Below the pieces are notes generated by a model that was not told the DNA's origin, ran no database searches, and saw nothing but the letters and a program-made list of their open reading frames with translations. 40,335 nucleotides of DNA from a virus: IMG/VR virus record IMGVR_UViG_3300025697_000057, positions 1 through 40,335 of that record; one strand, given 5' to 3'. Within the stretch, counting starts at the first letter, position 1; the number at the start of each line of letters is the position of its first letter. The translations under genes and the position numbers were made by a program. Positions 32,061 through 40,115 of the stretch are shown here, one piece after another.

Positions 32061-32591
32061 TTGAATAGTTACAATGAAATAACTAAAGATATAATGTTTT
32101 CAGTAAAAAAAATGTCTAATGTACTGTCCAAAAAATTCCCTTTTGTGGCTTTTATGGATTTGATAAACATAGGTTATTTATCAATGGTGAGAGGGTTTGA
32201 TACGTATGTAGTTGAAAAAAGTAATGGTGCTAATATTTCTACTTGGTGCATATTACTAATACGGAATTCTATGGTTGATTATATTTATAAAGAGTATAAA
32301 AATGTTTCTCAATGTAAAGGGTATGAGTTTGATGCTTTTAGGGGCAGAGGTGATTTAGATGGCTTGAATGATATAGATTTTAATGATATTTTATGGGTAT
32401 TGAGAAAGCGGTTATCTCCTATGGCCTTTGAATTATTGGAGGAATATTTGAAATGTCGTGATACGGTTTTTCATCCCCAAAGATTCTTTGAAAATTTAAC
32501 AGTAGAGTACAGGGATATTAGGATTTATTTATGGAGAGAAGTTAAAACAGAACTCTATGATATTTATTCGGAGGGGCAAGATGAAAAGTAA
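32061..32591 (+). CDS. Sigma-70 region 2-like protein, possible late sigma factor (gp55-like)
   Basis: 176 residues from TTG 32061, with GAGGAG at 32045-32050; GTG 32052 is too close to it. FMDLINIGYLSMVRGFD followed by ISTWCILLIRNSMVDYIYKE reads like sigma region 2.1-2.4 (consensus 'DL.Q.G...l..A...fD', then 'fsTya...IR..i.dy'). Region 4 is not clear. Length and partial sigma character match T4 gp55, which directs late transcription. It is encoded between replication genes, as expected for a middle-expressed regulator. If correct, structural promoters should differ from TTGACA/TATAAT; I did not find an obvious late consensus. Confidence 0.5.
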   Translation: MNSYNEITKDIMFSVKKMSNVLSKKFPFVAFMDLINIGYLSMVRGFDTYVVEKSNGANISTWCILLIRNSMVDYIYKEYKNVSQCKGYEFDAFRGRGDLDGLNDIDFNDILWVLRKRLSPMAFELLEEYLKCRDTVFHPQRFFENLTVEYRDIRIYLWREVKTELYDIYSEGQDEK

Positions 32592-32940
32592 TTTACCTTG
32601 TTTTGGAAAATTATATTCTGCGGAGGTAAAGGCGTGTATCCACTGTGAGGAAAACAGTTCTTGTGAGTATGTTTGTAGTTTTTCTCCTAAAGGTGTTGTG
32701 AAGATGTATAAAGGAAAAGTGGGACAGAGCAATAAAGATATTATTTTAGAATGTATTTCTATGGATTGGAAAAGTAAGAAGGAAATTATTTTATATTATC
32801 AAGAAAGGACTGGAAAGAAGGGTACGACTCTTTCTCAGATTTTGCAGGATTTGAAGTCTGAGGGGGTAATAAAGATTAAAAGGGATGGAAGAAGTTTTTA
32901 TTATAAATTATCAGATACATTAAACAAGGAGGTCGTATAG
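32581..32940 (+). CDS. Zinc-site plus winged-helix-like regulator
   Basis: 119 residues from ATG 32581, with GGAGGGG upstream, overlapping the sigma-like gene by 11 bases. N-terminal cysteines CFGKLYSAEVKACIHC and CEYVC suggest a zinc or Fe-S site. The C-terminal half reads as a winged helix: KSKKEIILYYQERTGKKGTT, LSQILQDLKSEGVIKIKRDG, FYYKL. A DNA-binding regulator is plausible; target unknown. Confidence 0.5.
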   Translation: MKSNLPCFGKLYSAEVKACIHCEENSSCEYVCSFSPKGVVKMYKGKVGQSNKDIILECISMDWKSKKEIILYYQERTGKKGTTLSQILQDLKSEGVIKIKRDGRSFYYKLSDTLNKEVV

Positions 32941-33209
32941 TGAGACGGATACATAAAACTGAAGAGTGGATTAAGTGTAATGTCTGCTCAGGCACAGGAA
33001 AAGATTTGCGTCATGTTAAGTCGGATTTTGAAGGTAAGATTCCTAGAAATGTTATGGAGGCTTTTTTGTTTCAGGGTATTTGTCTAGCTTGTAATGGAAA
33101 GGGTATGCAGAAGGTAATAAGGAAAGAGACAGTAGAGACCGTAGGCTTCCTTTGGTGGGTTTGGTATTCTGTTTTTGGGAAGATGGGCAGTTTTGATAGG
33201 AAGGTATAA
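32940..33209 (+). CDS. Small DnaJ-type zinc-knuckle protein
   Basis: 89 residues from GTG 32940, overlapping the previous TAG, with AAGGAGG upstream. Two CxxCxGxG motifs (CNVCSGTG and CLACNGKG) about 40 residues apart match one zinc site of DnaJ. No J domain is present. The C-terminal part has WWVWYSVFG, aromatic but too short for a sure membrane helix. Confidence 0.6.
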   Translation: MRRIHKTEEWIKCNVCSGTGKDLRHVKSDFEGKIPRNVMEAFLFQGICLACNGKGMQKVIRKETVETVGFLWWVWYSVFGKMGSFDRKV

Positions 33210-33235
33210 GTATATTTTTTATTAGGGAGAAAGTT

Positions 33236-33553
33236 ATGCAGAATCATTTAAGAGAACCTTTTTTTAAATTTAAGACAAAGTTTATGGCAGAAGTCCTTGA
33301 AACCCTCAAAGATAAAGTAGCAGGTAAATTTAGTGCTTGCAAGGTGGTCTTTGAGTATGGAAGAAGTAAATTACCATCTGTCCTATTTGAGATTGTGGCA
33401 GGGGACACTAAAGATTGTGATAATGTTTTGATCACTTTAATTGCGGGCAAGAATGTAGAAAAAGGTTTTATCATGTTAGACGATAAAATGGAAAGTGATC
33501 TTGCTTGGCTTGGTGAGAATTTTTTTGATAAATTAGAAGATGAGTTAGGATAA
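33236..33553 (+). CDS. Hypothetical protein before DNA polymerase
   Basis: 105 residues, AGGGAGAAAG before ATG. Alpha/beta, with KVVFEYGRSKLPSVLFEIVA and a helical acidic end (WLGENFFDKLEDELG). No family recognised; likely an accessory replication protein by position only. Confidence 0.6.
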   Translation: MQNHLREPFFKFKTKFMAEVLETLKDKVAGKFSACKVVFEYGRSKLPSVLFEIVAGDTKDCDNVLITLIAGKNVEKGFIMLDDKMESDLAWLGENFFDKLEDELG

Positions 33554-33574
33554 TTAACTGATTGGAGACTTTAA

Positions 33575-36028
33575 TTGACCTGTACAGATTGTATATTACA
33601 TAAAACAGTAAAGACTAATTGTTTGAAGGGCGAAGGTTCTCTGTCTAGTGGGATAATGATTGTAGGGGATTTCCCTAGATTTTTAGAGGATTTGAAAGGA
33701 AAACCCTTCATTGGAGATGCAGGTAAATTATTGGATCATTGTCTTACTAAAGTAGGCATAGCAAGGCGGTCTATTTATGTGACTAATGCTGTAAAATGTA
33801 AATCTAATACCAAAGACAATAAGGTTACTGGGGCGCAGATTACTGCTTGCCGCAAGCATATAGTAAAAGAGATAAAGGATTTGAAGCCCAAAGTGGTTGT
33901 GTTATTGGGTAATCCTGCTGTTCAATCTGTATTAAAACGATCAAGTAAGATAGATAAAATACGAAGTCTTATACAGGAGTCGGAGGAATTTCCGGGGATA
34001 GTTTTCATTCCCACGTACCACCCTGCATATATTTTAACTCATTGGGTTGATTTACCTATCTTATTGAAAGACTTAAAGCGGGCGGTAAAAGCATCTAAGT
34101 TCAATGATTATTTAGGTTATTGTGCAAAGTTGAATAGTAGATGTTCCTATAACAGTGTTTTGACTTTGGCTGGTGTTGAAAGTTTGATGGAGTACCTGAA
34201 AACATCTTCTGATTTTGTATCGTATGACACAGAGACAACAGGTTTGGATGTGCGTAATGATACTATAATCTCTATCCAATTTTCAAATAGGGTGGGCTAT
34301 GGCTGGACAGTGCCCTTATACGGATTCAAGTGTAGGGAGGTCTGGTCAGAGGAGAACAAAGTAAAGGTTATAGCCTTATTAAAAGATTTTCTTGGGGGGG
34401 CTACACCTAAAGTTGCACATAATAGTATGTTTGATAGGTCTATATTGCGCTGTAATTTAGGGATAGAAGTCAATAATACAGAGTTGGACACTCAATATTT
34501 GCATCATCAGATACAAGAAGAAGAGCATAAGAGTCTGGAATATTTGACTAATAAATATACTGAGATGTCTCCTTTCAAAGATTTAAAGGATAGGTTCCCC
34601 GAAGCGAAGCAGGGGTATCAAAATGTTCCAGAGGATGCTCTGTGGCTGTACGGCGCACAAGATGCGGATGCTACGTATAGGGTAGCAAAGATTTTGAAAG
34701 ATGCAGCTTTGAAAGAGGGCAGATTATTTGAACTCCATCAAAAGATAGTTATACCGTTGTCAGAAGTCATAATGAGTATATCTTTGGGGGGTATTCAATT
34801 AGGTGTTGCGGCCCTTGATGAGATGCAGGATACTCATAATATTGAAATAGAAGAGTTAGTAAATAAGATGATTGGTATTGTAGGCAGAAAATTTAATCCT
34901 AATTCCCCTAAGCAATTGGTAGAAATACTCTTTACTGAGTTTAAATTACCCTCTATTAAAAAAACTAAAACTGGGAGTAAATCTACAGATAAGGAGGTTT
35001 TAGCCTTTCTTGAGGGCAAGCATCCTATTATAGAATTCTTGATAGAGTATAAAAGTCTAGCTAAAGAGCGGAGTGATTACCTTAAAGGGTCGGATGGTAA
35101 GACGGGTATTCTTAAACATGCAGATGAAAATATGAAAGTACACCCAGACTGGCGTGTGGATGGGACAGTAACAGGGAGATTGGCTTGTCGTAAACCTGCT
35201 ATACATAATATTAAAAAGAACATGCGATCTATAATATCTGTACTTGATGGGATGTATTTGATGGGGGCTGACTGGAAACAGTTAGAGGTACGGATCGCGG
35301 CGGTATTATCAGGAGATAAAAAACTTAATTCCTATTTTGAAGAGGGTTTAGATATACATAGGATGGTGGCGGCTGATATTTTAGGTAAGGAAGAGAAAGA
35401 AATAACAGACGAAGAAAGAAAGAATGCTAAAGGAGTAGTCTTTGGAGCAAACTATTTGAGAGGTGCAAAGAGTATTTCTGATGAATATGGTATGACTGTT
35501 GAAGTTGCTCAAGCATATTTAGATGGGTATTTTGAATCGTTCAAAGGCTTCAAAAAGTGGAGAGATGAAAAAGTAGCAGAGATGAAAAAAATGAGGTTCA
35601 TTGAAACTGTATGGGGTAGGAGACGGAGACTAGGTAATTTGGGGGCATTGACAGATGCTTTCATACGAACTTTCTATGGTGATAGGGTTAGGGAGACTAT
35701 GGCTATTCAGAGAGAAGAGTCTGTCAGGCAGGGATTTAATGCTATTATTCAATCTGCTGGTGGTGATTTATGTAATTCGGTATTTATTCGTTTACATAAA
35801 AGGTATCAGGGTATGAGGACTAATATTATAATATCCCACCATGATGCTATTTATTGTGAATCCCCAGAGGATGAGATTGTACTTGCTTCAAAGATATTAA
35901 TTGAAGAGATGGAAACACCTGTACCAGAGTTATCTAATAAGGTTTTTCCCGTAGATTTCTCTGCTGGAAGATTCTGGGGTGATGAGAGTGAAACCGAAAA
36001 GATTTTAGAGAGGATGAAAATAGAATAA
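33575..36028 (+). CDS. Uracil-DNA glycosylase (family 4)-exonuclease-DNA polymerase A fusion
   Basis: 817 residues from TTG 33575, with TTGGAGAC 7 nt upstream. Residues 1-175 are a family-4 type uracil-DNA glycosylase: Cys3, Cys6, Cys75 and Cys92 for a [4Fe-4S] cluster, GDFPRFLEDLKGKPFIGDAG, and YHPAY with His149. Residues 210-380 are a DEDD 3'-5' exonuclease: YDTETTGLD (Asp218, Glu220), AHNSMFDRS and AQDADATY. Residues 400-817 are a family A polymerase: motif A GADWKQLEVR (Asp566), motif B RKNAKGVVFGANYLRG, motif C HHDA (Asp757). SPO1 polymerase has a similar glycosylase-like N-terminus. Either the enzyme removes uracil during replication or it uses the domain to recognise base-modified DNA. 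Confidence 0.9.
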   Translation: MTCTDCILHKTVKTNCLKGEGSLSSGIMIVGDFPRFLEDLKGKPFIGDAGKLLDHCLTKVGIARRSIYVTNAVKCKSNTKDNKVTGAQITACRKHIVKEIKDLKPKVVVLLGNPAVQSVLKRSSKIDKIRSLIQESEEFPGIVFIPTYHPAYILTHWVDLPILLKDLKRAVKASKFNDYLGYCAKLNSRCSYNSVLTLAGVESLMEYLKTSSDFVSYDTETTGLDVRNDTIISIQFSNRVGYGWTVPLYGFKCREVWSEENKVKVIALLKDFLGGATPKVAHNSMFDRSILRCNLGIEVNNTELDTQYLHHQIQEEEHKSLEYLTNKYTEMSPFKDLKDRFPEAKQGYQNVPEDALWLYGAQDADATYRVAKILKDAALKEGRLFELHQKIVIPLSEVIMSISLGGIQLGVAALDEMQDTHNIEIEELVNKMIGIVGRKFNPNSPKQLVEILFTEFKLPSIKKTKTGSKSTDKEVLAFLEGKHPIIEFLIEYKSLAKERSDYLKGSDGKTGILKHADENMKVHPDWRVDGTVTGRLACRKPAIHNIKKNMRSIISVLDGMYLMGADWKQLEVRIAAVLSGDKKLNSYFEEGLDIHRMVAADILGKEEKEITDEERKNAKGVVFGANYLRGAKSISDEYGMTVEVAQAYLDGYFESFKGFKKWRDEKVAEMKKMRFIETVWGRRRRLGNLGALTDAFIRTFYGDRVRETMAIQREESVRQGFNAIIQSAGGDLCNSVFIRLHKRYQGMRTNIIISHHDAIYCESPEDEIVLASKILIEEMETPVPELSNKVFPVDFSAGRFWGDESETEKILERMKIE

Positions 36029-36046
36029 TAGTATTTAAAAAACCCC

Positions 36047-36075
36047 TTGACTTTCCTATTATTATATCATATAAT
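36047..36075 (+). promoter_or_regulatory. Sigma-70 type promoter, diverged copy
   Basis: TTGACT (36047-36052), 17-nt spacer, TATAAT (36070-36075) followed by ATAGG. Drives 36108 and probably SSB and recombinase. Confidence 0.78.
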
Positions 36076-36107
36076 ATAGGATACCTTTTGAAAATGGAGA
36101 CTATCAC

Positions 36108-36566
36108 ATGAAGCCTGAAGAGAAAATTAAGACAGTTACAGAGTTGAGCTTAGATTTACGGATAGATAGGAACAATCTTTCTGAAGAAGTAGCAGAACAA
36201 TCTTCTAAATATGTGTATTATGCGGCCATGTTAGAAGAAACAAAAGCAGAGTTAGAGACTAAAAAATTTGAGTTAGATGTATTGTTTGCAGAACTTGATA
36301 AACTAAAAAGAATAGAATTAAAAGCTGCTGGAGGAAGTGTAACAGAAACAATAGTAAAACAGACGGTTTTACGGGATATAAAACTTCAAGAGAAAAAAGG
36401 TGAAGTAATAGACTGGAAGAAAAAAGTAGGCGTATTAACAGCAGTAGAAAAGGCTTATTGGATGAGGAAGGATATGCTGTCATCTATTGTACATTTGACG
36501 TTGAAAGAAGGTAAATTGAGAGATGCAATCAATTATGAAAAGGCTTCAGGCAACGGGCAAGGTTAA
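36108..36566 (+). CDS. Coiled-coil hypothetical protein of the recombination module
   Basis: 152 residues; leader CCTTTTGAAAATGGAGAC as in other early genes. Almost entirely helical: NLSEEVAEQSSKYVYYAAML, KAELETKKFELDVLFAELDK, with heptad spacing, ending AYWMRKDMLSSIVHLTLKEG. First gene of the transcription unit that contains SSB and RecA, so perhaps a recombination mediator or SSB partner (inference). No family recognised. Confidence 0.6.
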   Translation: MKPEEKIKTVTELSLDLRIDRNNLSEEVAEQSSKYVYYAAMLEETKAELETKKFELDVLFAELDKLKRIELKAAGGSVTETIVKQTVLRDIKLQEKKGEVIDWKKKVGVLTAVEKAYWMRKDMLSSIVHLTLKEGKLRDAINYEKASGNGQG

Positions 36567-36572
36567 TAGAAT

Positions 36573-36591
36573 TTTCATAATTGATATGAAA
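36573..36591. promoter_or_regulatory. Inverted repeat upstream of SSB
   Basis: TTTCATA (36573-36579) and TATGAAA (36585-36591) are perfect arms around 5 bases. No T run follows, so an operator or mRNA element is more likely than a terminator. It lies 42 bases before the SSB start. Confidence 0.35.
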
Positions 36592-36632
36592 TAATTATAA
36601 AATTTAACCATTTAATTAACGGAGGATAACAC

Positions 36633-37550
36633 ATGAGTTACGGTATAACAGATGTTGATTCGGTCAAAAAGGTGTATGAAAAAAGGAAATCTGGTGGTAG
36701 ATGGAAACCGAAGATAGGAGATAACAGGGTGAGGATTATGCCTCCGTGGAAAAAAGATGAAAAGTTTTTCTGGTATTCAGTAGATGTGCATTGGACACAG
36801 GGCGAGAGAAGTTTGCCAGTTGCATGTACCCAGAGTGAAGGTAAACCTTGTTTTTACTGCGAACTCTGTGAAGAATTGTTAGAATCCAATAAAGAATTGG
36901 CAAACAAAATAAAGAAGTCTCCACTTATCTATGTGAACCTTGTAGATTTGGATGACGAGGCCGCTGGTGTTCAGATGTTTAATCCTTGTGCTACGATTTT
37001 TGATGGTCTGATTTCTCTTTTTTCTGGGGATTGGGGGGATATTACTAACGTAGAGACAGGTGTCCCCATCATTATAAACAAGATTATGAAAGGTGATTGG
37101 CCTAAATATACGGTTACACCCGCTAGGACTCCTTATCCTATTACAGGTAAAGGTTATTTGAATGACCTCCATGATCTGTCTAACCAAGTGTTTAAGTTTA
37201 ATTATGACCAACAGAAAGCCTTGTATGATGGTGAAGATTTGGACATAATAAATCTTATGGGTGATTCTCCTGAAAAAGCGGCCACTGTGGATACAGTGCT
37301 TCAAACTGCTCCTATTAGTGAAGCAGTGGAAGATGTAGAAGACGGGGAAGTAAAAGATGCCCCCCCGCAAATTGGAGAGTCCTTGTCTGGTAAGGCTGAA
37401 CCTGAAAAGGTTAAGACAGATAAAGTTAAACCTGTTAAAGGAAGATTGAAGTGTTTTGGTTCATACGAGGATGACGATAAAATGTGTGTCAGATGCACAA
37501 ATGATAGAGATGCTTGTATACTTGAAACTAAAAAACGTAATACAAAGTAA
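36633..37550 (+). CDS. Single-stranded DNA-binding protein (gp32-like)
   Basis: 305 residues, CGGAGG before ATG. The core begins WKPKIGDNRVRIMPPWKKD, then FFWYSVDVHWTQGERS and CTQSEGKPCFYCELCEELLE, the zinc-binding Cys cluster pattern of gp32-like proteins. Aromatic and Lys residues in between suit ssDNA binding. The C-terminal ~90 residues are acidic and then Lys/Pro-rich (EDVEDGEVKDAPPQ), followed by a second Cys group (CFGSYEDDDKMCVRC). T4 gp32 uses an acidic tail to recruit partners. Next gene is the recombinase. Confidence 0.82.
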   Translation: MSYGITDVDSVKKVYEKRKSGGRWKPKIGDNRVRIMPPWKKDEKFFWYSVDVHWTQGERSLPVACTQSEGKPCFYCELCEELLESNKELANKIKKSPLIYVNLVDLDDEAAGVQMFNPCATIFDGLISLFSGDWGDITNVETGVPIIINKIMKGDWPKYTVTPARTPYPITGKGYLNDLHDLSNQVFKFNYDQQKALYDGEDLDIINLMGDSPEKAATVDTVLQTAPISEAVEDVEDGEVKDAPPQIGESLSGKAEPEKVKTDKVKPVKGRLKCFGSYEDDDKMCVRCTNDRDACILETKKRNTK

Positions 37551-37559
37551 AGGATAATC

Positions 37560-38570
37560 ATGTCCATAGAATCAATAGATAAACTGGTAGAGTTTGTTAC
37601 CAGTAAATTTGGGGCTGGATCGGCTATGTTAATGTCAGATAAGGCTGAAGATTTATCCTATGTTTCTACTGGATCAATTGAGGTGGATGAGGCTCTGGGG
37701 GGTCAAGGACTCCCCTTATGCCGTCTAGTGAACTTCATAGGTAAAGAGGCCGCCGGTAAGACTACTATGGCTATACACGTACTCATAGAGTGTCAGAAGA
37801 TGGGAGGTAGAGCAGTTCTCATTGAGACAGAAGAAGCATTTAGTTATGACAGATCAGAAAAGATGGGTTTGGATTTGAGTAAAACTCTTATCATCCAACC
37901 TGAAACAGTAGAAAAAGCGTTTGCTGCTATAAAGGCTTTGACTGATGGCATTACATCTAAAAAAGGAGAGGATAAACCTACAGTTATTGTTTGGGACAGT
38001 TTTTCTGGTACACCTACTAAATCTGATATAGATGCGGATATAGAAGCCTCTAAAAATAGCACAGGAGCCTCTCGAAGTAAAGAGGTGGGTAGTCATGCTA
38101 GGGTAGCCTCTTTTAATCTGAGGCATGTTCCTTCTGATTTAGTTAAGGCCAATTGTTTATTAATTGTTATACATCAGATAAAACAAAATATCATGGTGGG
38201 TTATGGGTCTCCTGATACGTTCCTTGCAGAAAGACCTTTCAAATTTCATTCTTCTGTTGGTTTGAGGGTGGCCCGGAAGGGTAATGTAGTAGAGAAAAAT
38301 GAAATTGTTGGGATAACGTCAAAGGTTAAAGTTATAAAAAATAAAGTAGCACCCCCTTTTAGGGAGTGTGAAGTAGACATATATTTTGATAGAGGGTACG
38401 ACAGAGCAAGTCAATTGCTTAAAAAGGCTCTTTTGAGAGGTATAGTGATTCGTGCGGGGGGTTGGTTATCTTATAAAGAGAATAAATTTAGAGCAAATGA
38501 ATTTGATAAAATTTTGCTTGATAATGTAGATTTGGAGAAGGAGATTTTATTAGACGGAGGCGTAAAATGA
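37560..38570 (+). CDS. RecA/UvsX-like recombinase
   Basis: 336 residues. RecA core: Walker A GKEAAGKT (61-68), LIETEEAFSYDRSEKMGLDL, Walker B TVIVWDSFSG, and a DNA-binding loop region ERPFKFHSSVGLRVARKGN. The size matches phage UvsX/RecA forms without the long bacterial C-terminal domain. Works with the SSB upstream and the UvsW- and SbcD-like proteins in recombination-dependent replication. Its stop overlaps the next ATG. Confidence 0.9.
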   Translation: MSIESIDKLVEFVTSKFGAGSAMLMSDKAEDLSYVSTGSIEVDEALGGQGLPLCRLVNFIGKEAAGKTTMAIHVLIECQKMGGRAVLIETEEAFSYDRSEKMGLDLSKTLIIQPETVEKAFAAIKALTDGITSKKGEDKPTVIVWDSFSGTPTKSDIDADIEASKNSTGASRSKEVGSHARVASFNLRHVPSDLVKANCLLIVIHQIKQNIMVGYGSPDTFLAERPFKFHSSVGLRVARKGNVVEKNEIVGITSKVKVIKNKVAPPFRECEVDIYFDRGYDRASQLLKKALLRGIVIRAGGWLSYKENKFRANEFDKILLDNVDLEKEILLDGGVK

Positions 38571-38629
38571 CTATTTTCTTTACCGCAGATGAACATTATT
38601 TAAAGAATATAAAAAATATTATTGAGTAA
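38567..38629 (+). pseudogene. N-terminal remnant of a metallophosphoesterase-like gene
   Basis: ATG 38567 overlaps the recA stop (ATGA), with GGAGG at 38556-38560. The 20 residues begin MTIFFTADEH and end NIKNIIE, very like the usual start of calcineurin-like phosphoesterases ('MTIFFTsDtHf.H.NII'), then a stop. The rest of such a gene is absent, and an AT-rich stretch follows. A true 20-residue peptide cannot be excluded. Confidence 0.45.
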
Positions 38630-38632
38630 GTT

Positions 38633-38670
38633 TTGTAATAAAAATATTGTTTAACCTATACTAAAATAGG
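38633..38670 (+). promoter_or_regulatory. Candidate weak promoter with overlapping palindrome
   Basis: TTGTAA (38633-38638), 18-nt spacer, TATACT (38657-38662). CCTAT (38655-38659) and ATAGG (38666-38670) form an inverted repeat across the -10 element, the sort of place an operator for the ribbon-helix-helix protein encoded at 38714 would lie. Confidence 0.4.
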
Positions 38671-38713
38671 AAAAATTTAATTTATTGTAGTATATTTTTG
38701 CAAGGAGCAAAAA

Positions 38714-38902
38714 ATGAAAACAGATGAAAATAGTTCTAAGCTAGGACGAACCCCTATTGACGGGGAACGTATGGTAGGAGATTCGTATATGATTACTCCT
38801 GATTTGAAAGAAGAGATGGATAAAGCCTCTGTAAAGTTAGGCATGTCTAAATCTGAATTTATTCGTCAGGCAGTACAGGAGAAATTGAAAGGATTAGAAT
38901 GA
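38714..38902 (+). CDS. Ribbon-helix-helix (CopG-like) regulator
   Basis: 62 residues, AAGGAGC before ATG. DSYMITPDLKEEMDKASVKL followed by MSKSEFIRQAVQEKL is the beta-strand plus two-helix pattern of ribbon-helix-helix DNA-binding proteins. It would bind as a dimer, perhaps to the palindrome just upstream (inference). Overlaps the nuclease gene by 4 bases (ATGA). Confidence 0.7.
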   Translation: MKTDENSSKLGRTPIDGERMVGDSYMITPDLKEEMDKASVKLGMSKSEFIRQAVQEKLKGLE

Positions 38903-39918
38903 GCAAGGTTATGTTGTTTTCGGATACCCATCTGTATCCGTATAAGCAATTTTCTACTACTCTGTCAGACGGGTTGAATTCTCGATCTAAGATTATTCTT
39001 AATGCAATAAACGAAGTGTATAAATACGCAGAAGATGAGCAAATAGAAGAGGTCTGGTTTTTAGGTGATTTATTCCATACTAGGGATAGACTACATATTC
39101 GAGAATTCAACGAGGTGTGTAAGATAATTACAGGGTTTTCTGGCCGTACAACTTTGCTGGCAGGGAACCATGATTATCCTACTGCTTCTTCTTTATATTC
39201 TACTTATGACAGTTTAAGTAATAATCGACTTGTTACAAATACAATAGAAGAAATTCAATTATGCGGCTCTCCGCTAAAATCTATATATGTTTATTTTGTC
39301 CCTTACAGTAAAGTTTTGGATATAAAGAATATAGAGACACATAAAGATGGGGTTAATATCTTAGTAACTCATGCTGATATAGAGGGGGCTAAGGTAGGGT
39401 CTGGAGAGCATAAATTGAAAGGTGGATTAGGTGTCAAAAGTTTCTCCCAGTTTGATCTGGTATTAAATGGGCATTATCATAAACGCCAAAAACTGGGAAA
39501 GAACATTCACTGTATCGGGTCTTTAGTAGCACACACTTTTGGGGATGCTGGAGATGCTAGAGGGTGCAGCATTCTTAATTTAGATGATCTAAGTATAGAA
39601 GAGCTTGGAGTAACGGCTCCCATGTTTCATGTCTTGAAAGAAGATGAAATAGAAGAATCTTCTGCTCGTGATATTATCTCTATAAATGATTATGTAAGAG
39701 TAGACTCACCTGTACCGATTGATGAAGAGAGATTAAAAAAACAATTGAATACTGAAAACATGGTATTCAACTATGAAAAAAACTATACTAAAGTGTCGAG
39801 GTTGCAGGTAGACACAGATACATCTTTTGAGGATATGGTTAAAAAGTATATAGATAAGGAAGCAAGGGATTTAGATACAGAACAATTATTTGAAATGGTC
39901 AAAGAAAAAATAGGGTGA
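38899..39918 (+). CDS. SbcD / gp47-like recombination nuclease subunit
   Basis: 339 residues. Metallophosphoesterase motifs in order: FSDTHLY (Asp9, His11), FLGDLFHTRD (Asp57, His60), LLAGNHDYP (Asn90, His91, Asp92), VTHADIEG and NGHYHKRQ. In T4 and bacteria the partner is an SMC-like ATPase (gp46/SbcC). None lies downstream in the window, so it must lie elsewhere or be absent. The two-protein complex resects DNA ends for recombination. Confidence 0.88.
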   Translation: MSKVMLFSDTHLYPYKQFSTTLSDGLNSRSKIILNAINEVYKYAEDEQIEEVWFLGDLFHTRDRLHIREFNEVCKIITGFSGRTTLLAGNHDYPTASSLYSTYDSLSNNRLVTNTIEEIQLCGSPLKSIYVYFVPYSKVLDIKNIETHKDGVNILVTHADIEGAKVGSGEHKLKGGLGVKSFSQFDLVLNGHYHKRQKLGKNIHCIGSLVAHTFGDAGDARGCSILNLDDLSIEELGVTAPMFHVLKEDEIEESSARDIISINDYVRVDSPVPIDEERLKKQLNTENMVFNYEKNYTKVSRLQVDTDTSFEDMVKKYIDKEARDLDTEQLFEMVKEKIG

Positions 39919-39951
39919 TGATTTTATCGGAGAGAAAAATTTCCTTATGTG

Positions 39952-40005
39952 AAATACCTCGGTGCTAAAAATGTAGTAGTTTTGGTATCGAGGTATTTTT
40001 ATTTT
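39952..40005 (+). terminator. Rho-independent terminator after the SbcD-like gene
   Basis: AAATACCTCG (39952-39961) and CGAGGTATTT (39989-39998) are perfect 10-base arms, with a partial inner stem, and a T-rich tail follows. Directly followed by a promoter copy, as at 20711. Confidence 0.9.
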
Positions 40006-40030
40006 TCTTATAAAAGGTTAAAGTTTCTCC

Positions 40031-40058
40031 TTGACAATGTCGAATTATATTATATAAT
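40031..40058 (+). promoter_or_regulatory. Strong sigma-70 type promoter, copy 3
   Basis: TTGACA (40031-40036), 16-nt spacer, TATAAT (40053-40058). 40012-40061 is identical to the promoter at 27492-27541; downstream it shares ATAGGTGAACAAA with the copy at 20773. Confidence 0.9.
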
Positions 40059-40115
40059 ATAGGTGAACAAAGCAACTAACTTTTACATGGAAACACTAAC
40101 TAAGGAGGCGACAAC

